Numbered from the stretch's first letter, positions 44,063-56,700 are shown. The stretch is DNA of 64,000 bases from Sarcocystis neurona (GCA_000727475.1 KL647299.1:1812379-1876378), one strand, 5' to 3'. Notes: generated by a model from the sequence alone, not told the origin. Translations and numbers: made by a program.

Positions 44063-46350
44063 TCGTAAGCCAAGCCTTGTTTAGCGGAGTTGTGGCTTCT
44101 GCATGTCGGGTGGTGCATTTTGAGACGATCGAGTCGAACCACAGATCTTCTGTATCCACGTACGCGCATGTGGTGGTACACTACGAAGAGATAAGTACGC
44201 GTCTATGTAACCACACAGGTACAGAGTATTTCGCATATGCATATATTTACAACGGCTGATGGTAAACACGGGTTTTCACGCAACAGCGCATTACACGCAA
44301 AGAGGCACTGACAATCCCAATGACAGAGGCTTTACTTATGCAGCATCTGACGGAAGTTTCTTCTATGCAAGGGAACGTCCGTCTGTATCCCCACGTATGC
44401 CTGTCCATAAGTATTAGTCGTCTTTGAAAATAGTGCTACTGTGTACAGCAGGTCACAGATAGGAAGTCTCCGAAAGGTTCCAAGCAAATGATATATAAAC
44501 AGTGAAAGAACGACAAGAACAATCTACTGTGCTGCTGGCAATACTTGAGGCTCCTCACACCTACATATATGTACATACACATATATATATATACATATGT
44601 ATATGTATACATGTCTTCGAAGGCGAATCACGCACGTCGCTATGCATACATAAAGTGGTGATGTAGTATACTGTCTACATTCACCTATAGGTACGTTGGT
44701 AGTCGGGTAGATTATATACATGTGCATGTGATAGGTATGGTACGCGAGTCCGTCCTACAGCAGTTCAAGACAACAGTCATGCGCAGCCCTCCACTACAGC
44801 GTAAACCTGCGAACAGCACTGACGCCGCTTGCACAGTTGCTTGATTTGAGACGCATGTCTTCCTTGCAGCGCTCACAGTAGTTCAGAGAAAGGCATTTGC
44901 TGTTTATGTCGCAAATGATGTAAAAATTGATACCTATTCACAAAGCATCCGTGACATACATTCGTACGATAGATTTATGATGTACACCACACTGTTACTT
45001 TACACCGGCCCGGGGTACACGAACAACTTCTGAGACTGGGCATCTGAAGCGATGTACATCACACTTTTTACGCACGTAGAGACGGAAATGTGGATATCTG
45101 CATGCACAGACGTGAACATATACGAATGTGCGGCACCGTAGTCCAGCATACACAGACACACTCCTCAGTGTATACATACGACTACATAAGACAACGTAGT
45201 CACGTCCTGGTCTACAGAATCAGAAGGAAAAGGAGACACAACGTGGAAAATACTAGGAACGTGTGTGTATGTCTATACATAGGAATATAGGGGCATACAG
45301 GAATAGTCGGCACTGGATTTCTGTAGAGAGGAGGCAAAAGCGGATACGACTGTGCTCTCCTAAATTGTTAATTAGTTACTGTGTTATGCAGAAAGGGCGT
45401 CTCAGCAGAAGTCCTGATAAAGTCAAACGCCGACTGGTACTACCTGCCGCAGAATGAAACACGATCATCATTCCTACTTGCACCAGTACCAGCACTACTA
45501 CTAATTTCACTACTACTACTACTGCTACCACTCCAAATGCTAATACTACGATAACAACGACGGCTACGATGCTCGTATGCACGTGGCTTCAACGCTCTTC
45601 CCCGGCAAAGCGTTAGTGTTCATCTTTGCTCTTTAAATGCTTTCTTTTCAATACATAGGAAAGATATACATATCCGCAAGAAGGCTACTCCTTTTCACCA
45701 CAGCGGTTACCAGTACCGTAGGTGTCCTTCGCTAATCTTGTTTGTGCTCCACAATAGTGACAATGATGCGCACGTACTGTGCGTGTATGCGCAGTTTCTG
45801 GGTAATTAGACGTGAAAAGCTATCAGTAAAACAGCGTCTCCAGCAAGAGTCCTCTGCGTACCGCCGTCTACGACCTACTGTTGTGAAAGGACCTGCCCAA
45901 TAGACTTCTTGAAGGACTGCTGCGTTCAAAGGCCTCATTGATGCTCGTTAAAAGGCCGGACAAGAAATGTTGTTTAGACTACGCACGATACACGAGCTGC
46001 TTTCTACGCTGTTCCTGGTGCACACCCAGGAGGCACGTGCACGCTAATGTGCTTGATCCGTCCTCGTACCTAAGCTGGTTTTTACGAAGATACAGCGTAG
46101 ACATTTGTATGCATACACACGATAACGGACCTTTTCTCTTCATGTCTACATAAGGATATACTTTAGCTGAACACCCTTGTCTCTTCACGGAAAAGATTCG
46201 TGATTTGCAGATCCCGATTTCTGTACATACCCATTTATACAGAATACGTATGCAGATATTAATCATACATATGCACACACGTATGTATGGACGAGCGCAC
46301 TCATAACAAATGAGCAATTCACGACCCGTCCAGTGTCAAACTTGTGCGCC
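44063..46350. other. Repeat-poor region without a supportable gene
   Basis: Short open frames only. A small run of ACT/ACTACT codons near 45490-45530 is the only low-complexity patch. No splice-consistent coding chain was found on either strand. Confidence 0.4.
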
Positions 46351-46776
46351 TGCTGCCCTTTAGTAGTCCTTCGACATGTAGCGGCCGTCACTGCCCTCCT
46401 TTTTTCGACTGTTTGACACATCTTTCCTTTCTCGTCTCCCACATAAAGTGCGTGTGTCCGGCTTCTGTTGACAGCAGTCCGGGTGCTGGAGCGGTCGTCG
46501 CATCAGCGGCGGGCAGCGCGTGCAGCTGCCGCATGCGACGACAGAAAAGCTGCAGAACATCGGCACTTGCTGGGTATCCTTCAGTTCGAAGTTATTTTTG
46601 GTATTGCGTGTCGGAACCACGCGCGAAACCCTCTTCACTACCGATTTCTCATGCAGGAACGTGACTTGTGTTCTCTTCCAGCTTCTCGTAGAAAGTAGTG
46701 CCCCTGCGCGAGCGCGCATGTCTTCTTGTAGCTGTGCTGCCCAGCAGTCTGCGACACCTGATATACTACTGTACGA

Positions 46777-47136
46777 CTACAGAGTACGTGTGTCGCCCCC
46801 CTCGTTTTTTTGTCGTGCTAATGGCGACATGCTGGACATTCTTCGTTTTCCTCGGAGGAGGGATGCTTCCGCATTCGCCTCGCCAGCTGCCTGATCGGCA
46901 ACAGGAACAGCTTCCGTCAAAACTGCAAACGCCGCGTGGCACTGTCTGACAAGCGGCCTAGGTCGATTTAGTATGTGCCGCAGCCCTCTTTCGTGTCGTT
47001 TTACGCGAAGGCGGAGGAGGAGTATCGCCCCCCGCCGTGGTTCTTCTGAGGTGTTATGACCAGCAGAGAAAAGCTTCCTGGCTTTCGCTTCGACAGCCTC
47101 TACGTGCGTGACGCTTGAACTTTGTTCGTTACACTT
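46777..47136 (-). CDS. Unassigned minus-strand open segment
   Basis: 120 codons open to a TAG, entered after a possible acceptor (gtgttag). It reads KCNEQSSSVTHVEAVEAKAR, then EEPRRGAILLLRLRVKRHER and AFAVLTEAVPVADQAAGEAN. The codon third positions are GC-rich, but it contains no ATG until near its end and no recognised domain. The opposite strand is also partly open (a frame with FYAKAEEEYRPPPWFF at 46999-47046), so the coding strand is not settled. Confidence 0.22.
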   Translation of the reverse strand, partial: KCNEQSSSVTHVEAVEAKARKLFSAGHNTSEEPRRGAILLLRLRVKRHERGLRHILNRPRPLVRQCHAAFAVLTEAVPVADQAAGEANAEASLLRGKRRMSSMSPLARQKNEGGDTRTL

Positions 47137-47357
47137 CTAACACGCACGCGAGAAGGGTCTCGGCTTCTGCGTTTCTTCTCGGGTCCACCCGGCCGCCCGC
47201 CCCGGCTCATTTTGACGTAGGGCGCTCGGAAAAACTCCAAGTGATGCAGTTTGACGCCGTTGTGCCGCACATCCAGGCGCACCCCCGACGGCACCGGAAA
47301 GCGCACAACTTCCATGTGTCTCAGCGTGTTTCTCCGAGGGAGAGACGCACGGGAAAT
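47100..47357 (-). CDS. Unassigned minus-strand open segment with basic tail
   Basis: Reads from a possible acceptor (aaaataag) or from ATG at 47315: MEVVRFPVPSGVRLDVRHNG, then KLHHLEFFRAPYVKM and a basic tail RPGGPEKKRRSRDPSR. GC-rich third positions support coding. It overlaps the neighbouring open segment, so both cannot be used fully in one transcript. The plus strand of the same bases is also open and ends at a good donor (GTAAGC at 47403). No family recognised. Confidence 0.25.
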   Translation of the reverse strand: MSRASLPRRNTLRHMEVVRFPVPSGVRLDVRHNGVKLHHLEFFRAPYVKMSRGGRPGGPEKKRRSRDPSRVRVRSVTNKVQASRT

Positions 47358-47811
47358 CTTATTTTATGTGACGAGGTGCTGCAGTTACACTTCTTTGCAA
47401 AAGTAAGCACGTCGAGAGTGTAGGAGAGTCATGACTGAGCTCCTTCGCGTACTACAGGGAAGCTGCTGCGGCCCCGTTGCTGCTTCTTCACCCAGACAAC
47501 TTCCCTCCGTGCCATTCCCCCCCGGCCCTCTTTCTTTTACATTTTGTTTACTCAGAAGAACAAACCTGCAGACCGGCCAGAAGCGTGAACTGCTCTTACG
47601 TTACCTCCTGCTACAGTCGTAAAAGCCTTGCAAGGCTGCGTGGCTGCGTCCTGGGGTACTGCTGCATTTCCCTGCCTCCGGCTGCGGCACTCAGGAGAAG
47701 TGGTCGTCCCCGTCGTCCCCCGTAGCTCTTTCTGCCCTTCGTCAAATGTGAGACCTCTGCTATTATGTTCGTCGGGCTCTCCCCGAGAAGCGCGCCTCCA
47801 TAATTACCTAC

Positions 47812-47926
47812 CCTGTTCTGCTGGCAAATGTGCGATTCTGTCTGGCCTCTCTCTGATAGCGACTTTTTGCAACTTCTCCTGGACGTCTTTGAACGACAAA
47901 TTTCTCGAAGATTTCTCACGCATCGC
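47812..47926 (-). CDS. Probable internal exon of an unidentified minus-strand gene
   Basis: 115 nt between the acceptor ccattacag and the donor GTAGGT, reading AMREKSSRNLSFKDVQEKL, then QKVAIRERPDRIAHLPAEQ. The mixed charged and hydrophobic composition is typical of coding sequence and unlike the surrounding low-complexity frames. It may belong with the segment at 49.2-49.5 kb. I do not recognise the family. Confidence 0.4.
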
Positions 47927-49184
47927 CTGTAATGGCAACCTTTTACTCACCCAGGCACGCCTGCATATCTGTGTGTATGTGCATCTGTTCTCTGGCCTTC
48001 CTGCAGTCCCATACGTCCGTCTGTGTTCACGCGTACCTCCTTCACCAGACGGTATCACGCTTCGTACATATGTGTAATGATGTATGTGTGAAGACACACA
48101 CAAACAGGTCTTGGGGTGGAGTTTTGAGACGGTTGCAAGCATTTAACGCGTGTCACACACTTCGTGAAAGCGTTGGTTCTCCGCGTGTCTCTCCGCCCCT
48201 CCCTTTTCTTTAATCGTACACGACCGCGTGCTTCCCTGGCAAAACCTGCGCGCGGTGGGATGTCTTTGCAAGCAAGCGCTGTTGAACTACGCCTTTTTTG
48301 TCTCAACCGCAGAAGAGACTACTTTCCTCTCCTGTTCCCGGTCCGATGCATGGATAAACATGGATGTATTACCACACCGAATAGGAAAAATTTCACCTCT
48401 CCCGCGTACAGCCACACACACAGACACACATATTCTCTGTATATAAAGACGCATACAGTCCCCAGTCGTCCTCTAGCGTTCGTATTTCTCCCATATATAT
48501 AGATATATATGTGTATAAAGAAGACGACACATGTAGAAAGGGTATGATACTTTTCTTCCCCTGGCTCCCTGGGAAGACGCGTGTGCCTGCAATGTGGGAG
48601 TGACTTGCTCTTCTAGCTGTGACTATCCGCCTGTTCCGGCCAGTGACCCGCGCCACGCGCAGCGGAGCACCTTTTCTTCTTGTTCGCATCACGACGGGGA
48701 GAGGGGACTGCAGCTGTTCCTCGTCGGTGCTGTGTTCTTCAAGTCTGCACTTCACACACATCTCTTCTTCGTCCTCTTTTTCTCCCAGGCTTCCTCTTCC
48801 CTTCTGCGCTTTCCGCTGCTTCCCAGTTGTACGTGCGCATGAATGTGTAAATGCCCATACATACGCGTACCCACGTGCACGTATATATATATATATATAT
48901 GTGTGTGTATAGATATTTGTGCTATGATATGTGTCGTCTAGAAGCAAGCCACTTGGTGGTTGTGGAACAGCAGCAACAGCGGGTGACGGCGCTGCTTTTG
49001 TGATGCTGCGGCAGCTGCTGGGACTGTCGATCTTCGCGCGGTGCGTCGCTGCGCGGGTGCTGCTGCAGCTGCTCTCTGGTGCTTTCTCTGCTGCTCTTCC
49101 TGCGGCACTTCCTGCAGCAGCGGGGCTGCCCCCGCCTGCCACAGCAGTGAAGCAGCAGCCACACGGCGCGTCTGCAACCGCTAG

Positions 49185-49524
49185 AGCTGTCACTCCTGCT
49201 GCTGCTGCTGTTGAGACAGTCGGCCGGCCTCGTAGACTGCTCTCCCCTTGCTGCCTTTCGCCGTAAATTGACAACAGCGGCGGAGCTTCGGCTTCGCGTC
49301 CTCCTCGCCAAGCAGAGAAAAGCAGCAACTATTTTAGTGCTACTTTCGTGGCTGCTGCTCCGTCTGCCACCTCTCTCGCCGTGCCGCCGCTGCTGCTGCG
49401 CGACAGCGAGACGGTGGAGATAACTGCGCCGCTGCTGCTTCTGCTTCTTCAGCTGCTGATGCCGTGCTTCTTCTGCCTCGCGTCTTGCGATATTTTCGAC
49501 ATCTTTCCATCTAGTCACATTCAT
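49185..49524 (-). CDS. Probable 5' exon of a minus-strand gene, charged helix-rich
   Basis: From ATG at 49524 (or ATG at 49513, after gtgactag) it reads TRWKDVENIARREAEEARHQ and QLKKQKQQRRSYLHRLAVAQ, then a Ser/Arg-rich part through KIVAAFLCLARRTRSRSSA. The first 35 residues look like a charged helix or coiled coil. Below about 49185 several frames stay open over CAG/CTG runs, so the 3' boundary is unknown. It is divergent from the plus-strand HEAT gene, with a microsatellite spacer at 49530-49820. Confidence 0.38.
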
Positions 49525-49835
49525 ATATCCTATCCATATTGACCTCTACTTCTGCACGTCCACATATACACACTTATATATTTGACGGCACGTGCGCATA
49601 TACCCATACACGTATATACGCACATATATATACATATATATACACATGTATATATATACGTACGTATATACACGTCGACTATATTGAAGCACGAGAACTG
49701 GCTATGCAACAGACCCCCCGACACACACGTATGTCTCTACATACACCTATGTAATAACATGTAATTGTGTCTGCAAACGTATATATATATCCATATCTAT
49801 ATGTATGGATATATATGGATATGTATCGACGTGAG

Positions 49836-49925
49836 ATATGACTTGTGGTATTACGGGCTCTTTGCGTATCTTAGACATGAGAGAGCTGCTGCTGCTACGG
49901 AGGAAAAGGATGTTCCGCAGTACAG
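49836..49925 (+). CDS. Possible 5' exon of the HEAT-repeat gene
   Basis: Reads YDLWYYGLFAYLRHERAAAA then TEEKDVPQYR, ending at the donor GTATGC. The sequence is clearly unlike the flanking AT repeats. The start is uncertain (possible acceptor gacgtgag, or an ATG a little upstream). It is linked to the downstream HEAT exons only by position and strand. Confidence 0.32.
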
Positions 49926-50644
49926 GTATGCGAGGAATATGAGATATTTGTGTATGTGTGTGTGTGTGTAGCTGTTGCTGCAGTTGCTGTTGCTGGGTTT
50001 GCTGCTGCTGCGTCTGCTGCTGCAGCGTGCTTGGGAAAGAGCGAGGACGAGCAAAACAAAAAATGGCAGCTGTTCAGCGTTATGGTAGGAGTTTGTCCTA
50101 GTGCGAGGGGTAAGCCACCTTCCTGTTTAAATGAAAGGAGAAGTTGCAGGGGAAGAAGGGACGGGCAGCAGTATATGACTTCTCGATCGACTTTTCTTTT
50201 GTTCGATATAAAGAGAAGCTCCTTTCTACATTGTCCGCGTACAAGCCCAGCTCATTGCTCTCTGTTATACGTAGAGAGTCTCTTCTATACCGCCGACATA
50301 CGTATATACTGCAGACACCAGCGATGTAGATACATAGACGTAACGTGTGTTTAGACTGTAATATGGAGACCAAATAACTGCGTGTGTATGTCTGTGTATG
50401 TGCACATTTGTGGCTGCTTTTCTTCGTGGAGTGAATGGCTTGTTTATATATGAATGTGTCTATTAAATCTGTGTATACAGCAGTGGAACAGTCTCGCCGT
50501 ATGCGACGTGGTGCTGCTGCTCTTTGCGTTTGGCTGGCCCCATTTTGCTGCTTTTGCGGCTGCTGCGTCTGCGTATTCTATTATTCGTGGTACGGCTGGA
50601 CTTACTGTGGCTTCTGCATGCGTCTCTGCTGCTGCGTTTGGTGA

Positions 50645-51139
50645 CGACGAGGAAAAGGAGGAGGAGGCGGCGGCGGAGGAGGAGGAAGCGGGGACGCCAG
50701 TCGTTCCCGCGATGGCGTCGTTTTCTTCGGTCGCGCGCTGCTGCAGCAGCAGCAGCACGGGCAACCGCAGGGAGAGAACTGGGAAGGAAGCGGCAGCTGG
50801 AGCGGCGGACGAAGTCCTTCGGCAGCAGCAGCTGCTGCCGACGGCGGGTGGAGGGTGCAGCGGCTGAGCGAGGCGCAGGACGTGGCGACAGCAGCAGCAG
50901 CATCCGCCGCAGGTGGAGGCACCAGCGGCGCTCTTTTTCGGCCGGGCTTCGCTTCGACGACCAGCAGCAACAGCAGCAGCACGAGTTACATGAATGTCTC
51001 ACCGTTAAAAAGCAGCGGCGGCAGTGAAGGTCGACAGGCTGGCGGACAGAAAGGAGGAGGAGGAGCAGCAGCAGCGGAAAAGGAAGAAGAGGAAGACTGC
51101 GCGTCTATTGAAAATATAGAGAAATACGCGAACAGCTCG
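50645..51139 (+). CDS. Low-complexity exon, probably of the HEAT-repeat gene
   Basis: Frame open after a TGA at 50642: a Gly run, then RSRDGVVFFGRALLQQQQHG, ENWEGSGSW, VQRLSEAQDVATAAAASAAG, SYMNVSPLKSSGG and EEEEDCASIENIEKYANSS, ending at the donor GTAAGG. IENIEKYANSS resembles the start of a HEAT-type regulatory subunit. The 5' boundary is unresolved, because another frame (with GDDEEKEEEAAAEEEEAG) also reads well across 50540-50700. Confidence 0.42.
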
Positions 51140-51453
51140 GTAAGGCCCCGTGGCGCGGAAGGAGCGAAGAAAAACTCCCCCCACGACCGACAGCAGCAGC
51201 GTGCCACCCCACACTGCACCGCACTGCAGCAACAAGTGACGCACTTATGGCTATCGCAGCATTTGCTCGCCCTTCCCATGGGCGCGTAGACAAATATATA
51301 CACCAGCATTTGGGTAAGTCTCTCTTTCTTGTCACTTTAATATGCAAGTAAATAAGTGAATACATTCAAAAAGGGAGAGACGTTTGGTACGTGTTTTGTT
51401 GTTAGCGTGTAAACTGCCGAGACTCAGGGAAATACTCGTACGTTCCTTTGCAG

Positions 51454-51760
51454 GCGTGTCTTCCTACGTTGGCTCATGCACCTACGCAGAGGGATGCATG
51501 GTGGCTGCTCCACACGTAGGTGTAAATATTTGTGAACAGCCAAATGCTTCCCGTTGTTCCCACGAGAGTCAGCCCGAAGGCGCCGCAGCAGCAGAAGTGC
51601 CCTCCCCACTGCAGCAGGACCCGTTCCCGGCTTGCTGGGGCAGCTGCAGCACGAAGTCTTCGCTTCTCGACTCGAGTGGCCCCGTCCCTGTTGCTGCCTC
51701 TGCTTCTCTTCTCGCACTTCTCTCTGCGTCCCAGGGTGCTGTCCTGCTGCTGCCACAGCG
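51454..51760 (+). CDS. Possible exon, frame undecided
   Basis: After the acceptor ctttgcag two frames look coding. One gives VSSYVGSCTYAEGCMVAAPH and stays open far into a CTG repeat. The other, in phase with the preceding exon, gives ACLPTLAHAPTQRDAWWLLH and could end at the donor GTAGGT near 51517. I cannot choose between them from the sequence. Confidence 0.28.
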
Positions 51761-51765
51761 ATGCC

Positions 51766-51960
51766 TGCTGCTGCTGGTGCGGTGTGTGCTGCTGCTGCTG
51801 GTGCGGTGTGTGCTGCTGCTGCTGCTGGTGCGGTGTGTGCTGCTGCTGCTGCCGCGGTGTGTGCTGTTGCTGGTGCGGTGTGTGCTGCTGCTGCTGCCGC
51901 GGTGTGTGCTGCTGCTGCTGCTGTCGCGTCGTGTGCTGCTGTTGCTGGTGGTGCACCCCA
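51766..51960 (+). repeat. 24-bp CTG-type tandem repeat
   Basis: Units of ctgctgctgctggtgcggtgt with variants ccgcggtgtgtg are repeated about eight times. All forward frames are open (Leu/Val/Arg/Cys) and the reverse reads HTPHQQQQ. It is probably intronic or a HAAR. Confidence 0.88.
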
Positions 51961-52405
51961 CACACGTGTGCGCCCTGCCGTAAACGGGGGATGATGAGGA
52001 CTCGGTGTATTACTGCTGTTGCGAAAGTACGCCGTTCTGCTACTGGTGCTGCCTGTGTTGCTGCTGCATGTGTTGCTGCTGCATGTGTTGCAACTGGATG
52101 TGTTGCTGCTGCGAGGGTTTCTGCTGCAGCACGCTGGGCTGCTCCCTCCGGGTGTGTCCACTGCTGCTGGAGCCCTCTGCACCAAACGTTGCTTGTCTTG
52201 CATCTGCTGCTGCTGTTGGGGCTGCTGTTGCTGTCGCTGTGCTGCAGCTTTTCTGTTGCGCTTCTTCCTGCCGCCGCTGCCGTCTCCTGCTGCGTTCCTC
52301 CAACCTGCTGCTGCTGTTTCTGCAGCTGCTCATCTGCTTTCTACTGCTGGTGCTGACATCGACGTCTTTGCTGCTGGTGCTGCTGCGGGGCGTGGAACGC
52401 TGCAG

Positions 52406-53769
52406 CTGGCGATACACCGCGTGCGCAGCGTCTCGCTGCTCGTCGATTTGCTGTCGAAACCTCCGTACATCAGCAACAGCAGCAGCCACAGAACAGCAGC
52501 GGCGCATGAAGACGACGCGGCTGCTGCCGCTGCTGGCTCCCCTGCTTCTGCGATCCAGTCTCTTTCCTACTTGCTCTATACGATCGCGAAGTGTCACCAG
52601 CCCCCGGCCCGTGCTGCTGCTGCTGCGCCCTCGGGGAGCGGTCCTGCCCGTCTGCGGAGCAACAGCAGCAGTAGCAGCTACAGCAATGGATGGGACACGC
52701 CTGCTGCTCCTGCTGCGGCTACTGTTTCTTCTTCTGCTTCTTCGTCTTTTCCCGCAGCAGCAGGAGCAGGAGAAGCGGCAGAAGGAGCAGCTGCAGCACA
52801 TGCAAGAGAAGAGGCAAGTGCCGCCCATGCGGCGTTCTGCAGCGGAGCAGCAGGGAAAGAAGCAGCAGCAGCAGGAGCTGCAGAGGTGGGGATACGTTTC
52901 TGTCAGCAGCAGAAGCTCGTGGGCGCTGCTGCTCGTGCTGCTGCGGGAGCAACGACCGAGGCATTGGCAGCAGCAGCAACGGCAGCAGCGACGGCGGCAG
53001 CAACCGCCACAGCAGCTGCAGCAGTAACAGCTGCAGCAGCAACAGCAGCCGTAGGAAGAAATTTCGGGCTGTCGCAGCAGCCGTTGCGGTCGCACACGGA
53101 AAGAGAGAGCGGCATTGGTGCTGCTGCTGCTGCTCCACTTTCTCCTTCTGCTGCAGGAGCAGACGGTGGAGGAAGAGAGTGGAAGCAGCAGGCATCAGCT
53201 GGAGGTGCAAGTGGAGCAGGAGGAGTTGCTGCAGGAGCCGCAGTGTCTCGGTCCAGCAGCAGCACGAGCGTGGGATTTTCCTCTGCTGCTTCGCTTTCAG
53301 CAGGCACCAGGCTGCTGTCTTCTCTTTTATCCGGCGGAGGCATCGGCAGCGCTCTTGTGGGGAGTCTGCGGTTCAGCAGCAGCAGCACCAGCAGCAGCAG
53401 CAAGAGAAGCAACAGCGTCGCAAAAACAGCAGGAGTCGGCGACGCAGGAAAAAACGCGAGAGGAGGAGGAGGAGAAGGAGCAGCAGCAGCCGAAGACGCT
53501 CCCGCAGCGGCAGGCGCACGTGCTGCTGGTGGCTACGGCGGCGCCTGGACGGCAACAGCAACAAGCAGCACCAGCAGTTCGACCTGCAGCGGCAGCAGCG
53601 CTTCTCCCAGCAGCGGCAACAACAGGTTTCTCAAGCTGTTGCAGCCTCCTCTGCTCTCTGCTGCTGCAACAGCAGAGGAGCAACATGCTGCTGCTGCTGC
53701 CCGCAAAGCCCTCTGCGCTCGAAGCGGCGACATTGCTGCTTCTCTTGTACAAGCGGACCCTGAAGCTGG
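52406..53769 (+). CDS. HEAT protein exon with long HAAR
   Basis: Opens after cgctgcag with LAIHRVRSVSLLVDLLSKPP, then SASAIQSLSYLLYTIAKCHQ, about 330 residues rich in Ala/Ser/Gly, and closes with RFLKLLQPPLL and AASLVQADPEAG before the donor GTGAGA. The two ends look like helices of HEAT repeats; the middle is a homopolymer-type insert. All three forward frames are open for much of the exon. I chose the frame that has ordinary sequence at both ends. Hidden introns inside are possible. Confidence 0.55.
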
Positions 53770-56700
53770 GTGAGAACATCGCCAGTTTTTTTGCGCATGC
53801 ACGCGTATGTGTGTGCGATCAGGTGCCGCCGTCCTCTACTCCTTTCACATACATGCCAGTGTAGAGAGTATAAACATTATTATCTACGGAGACTGACCAG
53901 AAGACGTAGATGTATGGGTTTGTACTGTGTGTGGGGTGAAGAGGTGTAGGTCTTATTATATGAATATAGACCTCTTTATGTGCGTGGGCAAGGAGAAAGG
54001 CGGACCCATCTGCCCAGACGTGGAGATACGTGGAGTTCGTCGCTCTGCTGCACAGGAGCTGGCGACGAGGATCGCAACAAAGGCTGCTGCTGCTGCTGCT
54101 GTGCGTGGGGCTCCCTGCGACCTGCTGCCCGTGCTGGGATGTGCGCGGGGCTTCCTGCGACCTGCTGCCGCGCTGCTATGTGCGCGGGACTTCGTGCGAC
54201 TCGCTGCCGCTGCTGCTACGGATGGGGCTTCCTGCGACCTGCTGCCGTGCTGCTATGCGCACGGGACTTCTTGCGACCTGCTGCTGCCGCTCTGCTGCTC
54301 TGGTGTTGCTGTTCTATGCCCAGCCCACTTCTGTCTGCTGCTGCTGCCGCCCCGTCCCCCCCCATGTGCTGCTGCGGAGTGCTGCTGCTGTTCCTGCAGC
54401 AACTGCTACCGCGACGGGCCCCGCTGCTGCTGCTGCTGTACGTGCTGCGCGGTTCTTGTGCGGCTGCTGCTGTTCCTGTGGCAGGTATCGCGCGGTGTAT
54501 GAAGTGCTGCTGCCGTTGTTTGAGCAGCTGCTGCAGACCGCGGCAACGGAGTGGCCGACAAAGCGAGCGGCAGCCGACGCTATTTTGCTGCTGGCGACTC
54601 ACCTGCGGTAATACTCCTTTCCTCCCCTCTTCTTTTCTTCGTCGCAGCTCAGAGAAGGAGAGATTTCCTGCTGCTTCTACTGCGCTGCCTCTGCCGCACT
54701 CTCTCATGCACATATGTGTCTATATACCGTCTCCTCTACAGCAGGCGATACGTGGAGCTGGACAGCCAGGAGACACAGAAAATGATAGAGACAGAAAGAG
54801 ACGGCAAGATTGTTTTCTCCACACATGTATATATGCATGTATGTCTAGATTGCTGTGTTCATATACATATATATGTAGCTAGTCATATGAATGTATCATC
54901 ATTTAACAGGAAGGAAAAGAAACTCGGGGATTTCTGCGTGTTATCGTCCCCTCAACAGAACTGCGGAGCTCGGCAAATTCTCCCTTTCCTGTTTTTCCGC
55001 TCGCCCATCAATTATGACGCCAGCGAGTCTCTCTTCCTCTCTAGATACGTTTCTTCAGATTGCTTCTCTCTCCGTACCCATACACATATATGTCTGCAAG
55101 TTTATGCAATTACATATATATGTATGCATAGAAACTGTTTTAAATAGATATAAATGTATAATGTTGTGTCTATTTATCTCTCTGTCACTCTATCTCTCTT
55201 TACATATATATATATATGTACAAATATGAGCAGATATATACGTATATGTATATATAAACAGTGAGATCGAGACACAGAGTAAAGCCACACGTTATATATA
55301 TATATATATATGTATATGTATATATCTCTCTCGCTGTCTTTTTATATGCGTGTGCCTCTCTCTATATATAATATATACATGCGTATACGTACTCTATGAG
55401 ATCGAGACAAAGAGAAAAGCCACACTATATATATATATACATACATATGTATGTATGTATACGTATATGTGTCTGTCTCGCTGTCTTTTTGTATGCATGT
55501 GTCCCTCTGTATATATAATGTATAAGTTTATATATTTGTGAGAATTTCCCGTTTTCCATCCTGTTCTGTCTGTCTCTGTGTCCCCCACTTTATCTTTCGC
55601 TTCTTCTCTGTAAATGCGTGTCTGTGTGTGTACAAGTGTTGGCTTCGTTAAATTTTCTCTGTATATCTGTCTCAGATCCGCTTACGTGGCCGCCCTTCCT
55701 GTCTCCGTCTCCGTCTCTCCTCCCCCCGTCTCCGTCTCCGTCTCTCTGCCTCTCTTCCGCGCCAAAGACATATGCACACGTGTACACACATATATATATA
55801 TGTGTATACATAGATGAGGGAGACAAAAGGAGAGAAGCAGCTTTTACGAGGTTTGCACATGGAGATATGAATGGGTGAAAAGGGCCTGCACGTCTTCCTT
55901 TCCCTCGGTCTCTCGCCTGCAGCAACTCGAAGTCTCCCCGTCCTCCCGCGTTCCTCTGCCCATAAACGCCTGCGCGCCTCCCTGTGTCTCATCTAGTACT
56001 CACGCACGTCGTATAAATCTACATCTTTCCTCACCTATATATATATATATTTATGTACGTGTGTATACGTATATATATTTATATGTGTATGACGTATTTT
56101 GATATGTATGTAGCGTTACACGTCTACACACACACACACACACGCACAGAGACACACATGTACGCATACTTTTGTTCTGTATAGGCGTCCGTGTATATAT
56201 ATATATGTATACATATATTTGAGTGCATATAGAGAGGTCTCTATATGTATGTATGTCTAGGTGTATATATATATATACGTGTGTATATGTAGATCTATAT
56301 TTACATACGTATGGATACGTGTACTTACGTATACAAACGTTTGTGTAGGTATATATATACATATGTGTCTGTATGTAGAGCTGTTTACATTATATATATA
56401 TACACAGAGAGAGAGAGAAAGGTACGTATATGTTTATGTGTATATATGTATGTATATTTGGAGAACTCTAGATATATATAGATATATGTGCGTGTGTGCA
56501 TATGTGGGCACCTGTATATATACATATATAGGGATAGGTAGACGTCTTTATGTACATACATATATATAAAGGTGTACAGGTCTTTCTAGTACGTATATAG
56601 TTGTATATGTATATATGTGAGTATGTGGATGTTCGGAGACCTACATGTATACGTATATGTGGATATCAAGATTTATATATGTGTGTGTCTATATACACGT

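Noticed and set aside
47044..47049. In-frame TGA between FYAKAEEEYRPPPWFF and a downstream open stretch, possibly selenocysteine
   Set aside because: Coccidia do have selenoproteins, but I see no SECIS-like evidence, no Cys-containing homologue and the coding strand itself is in doubt.
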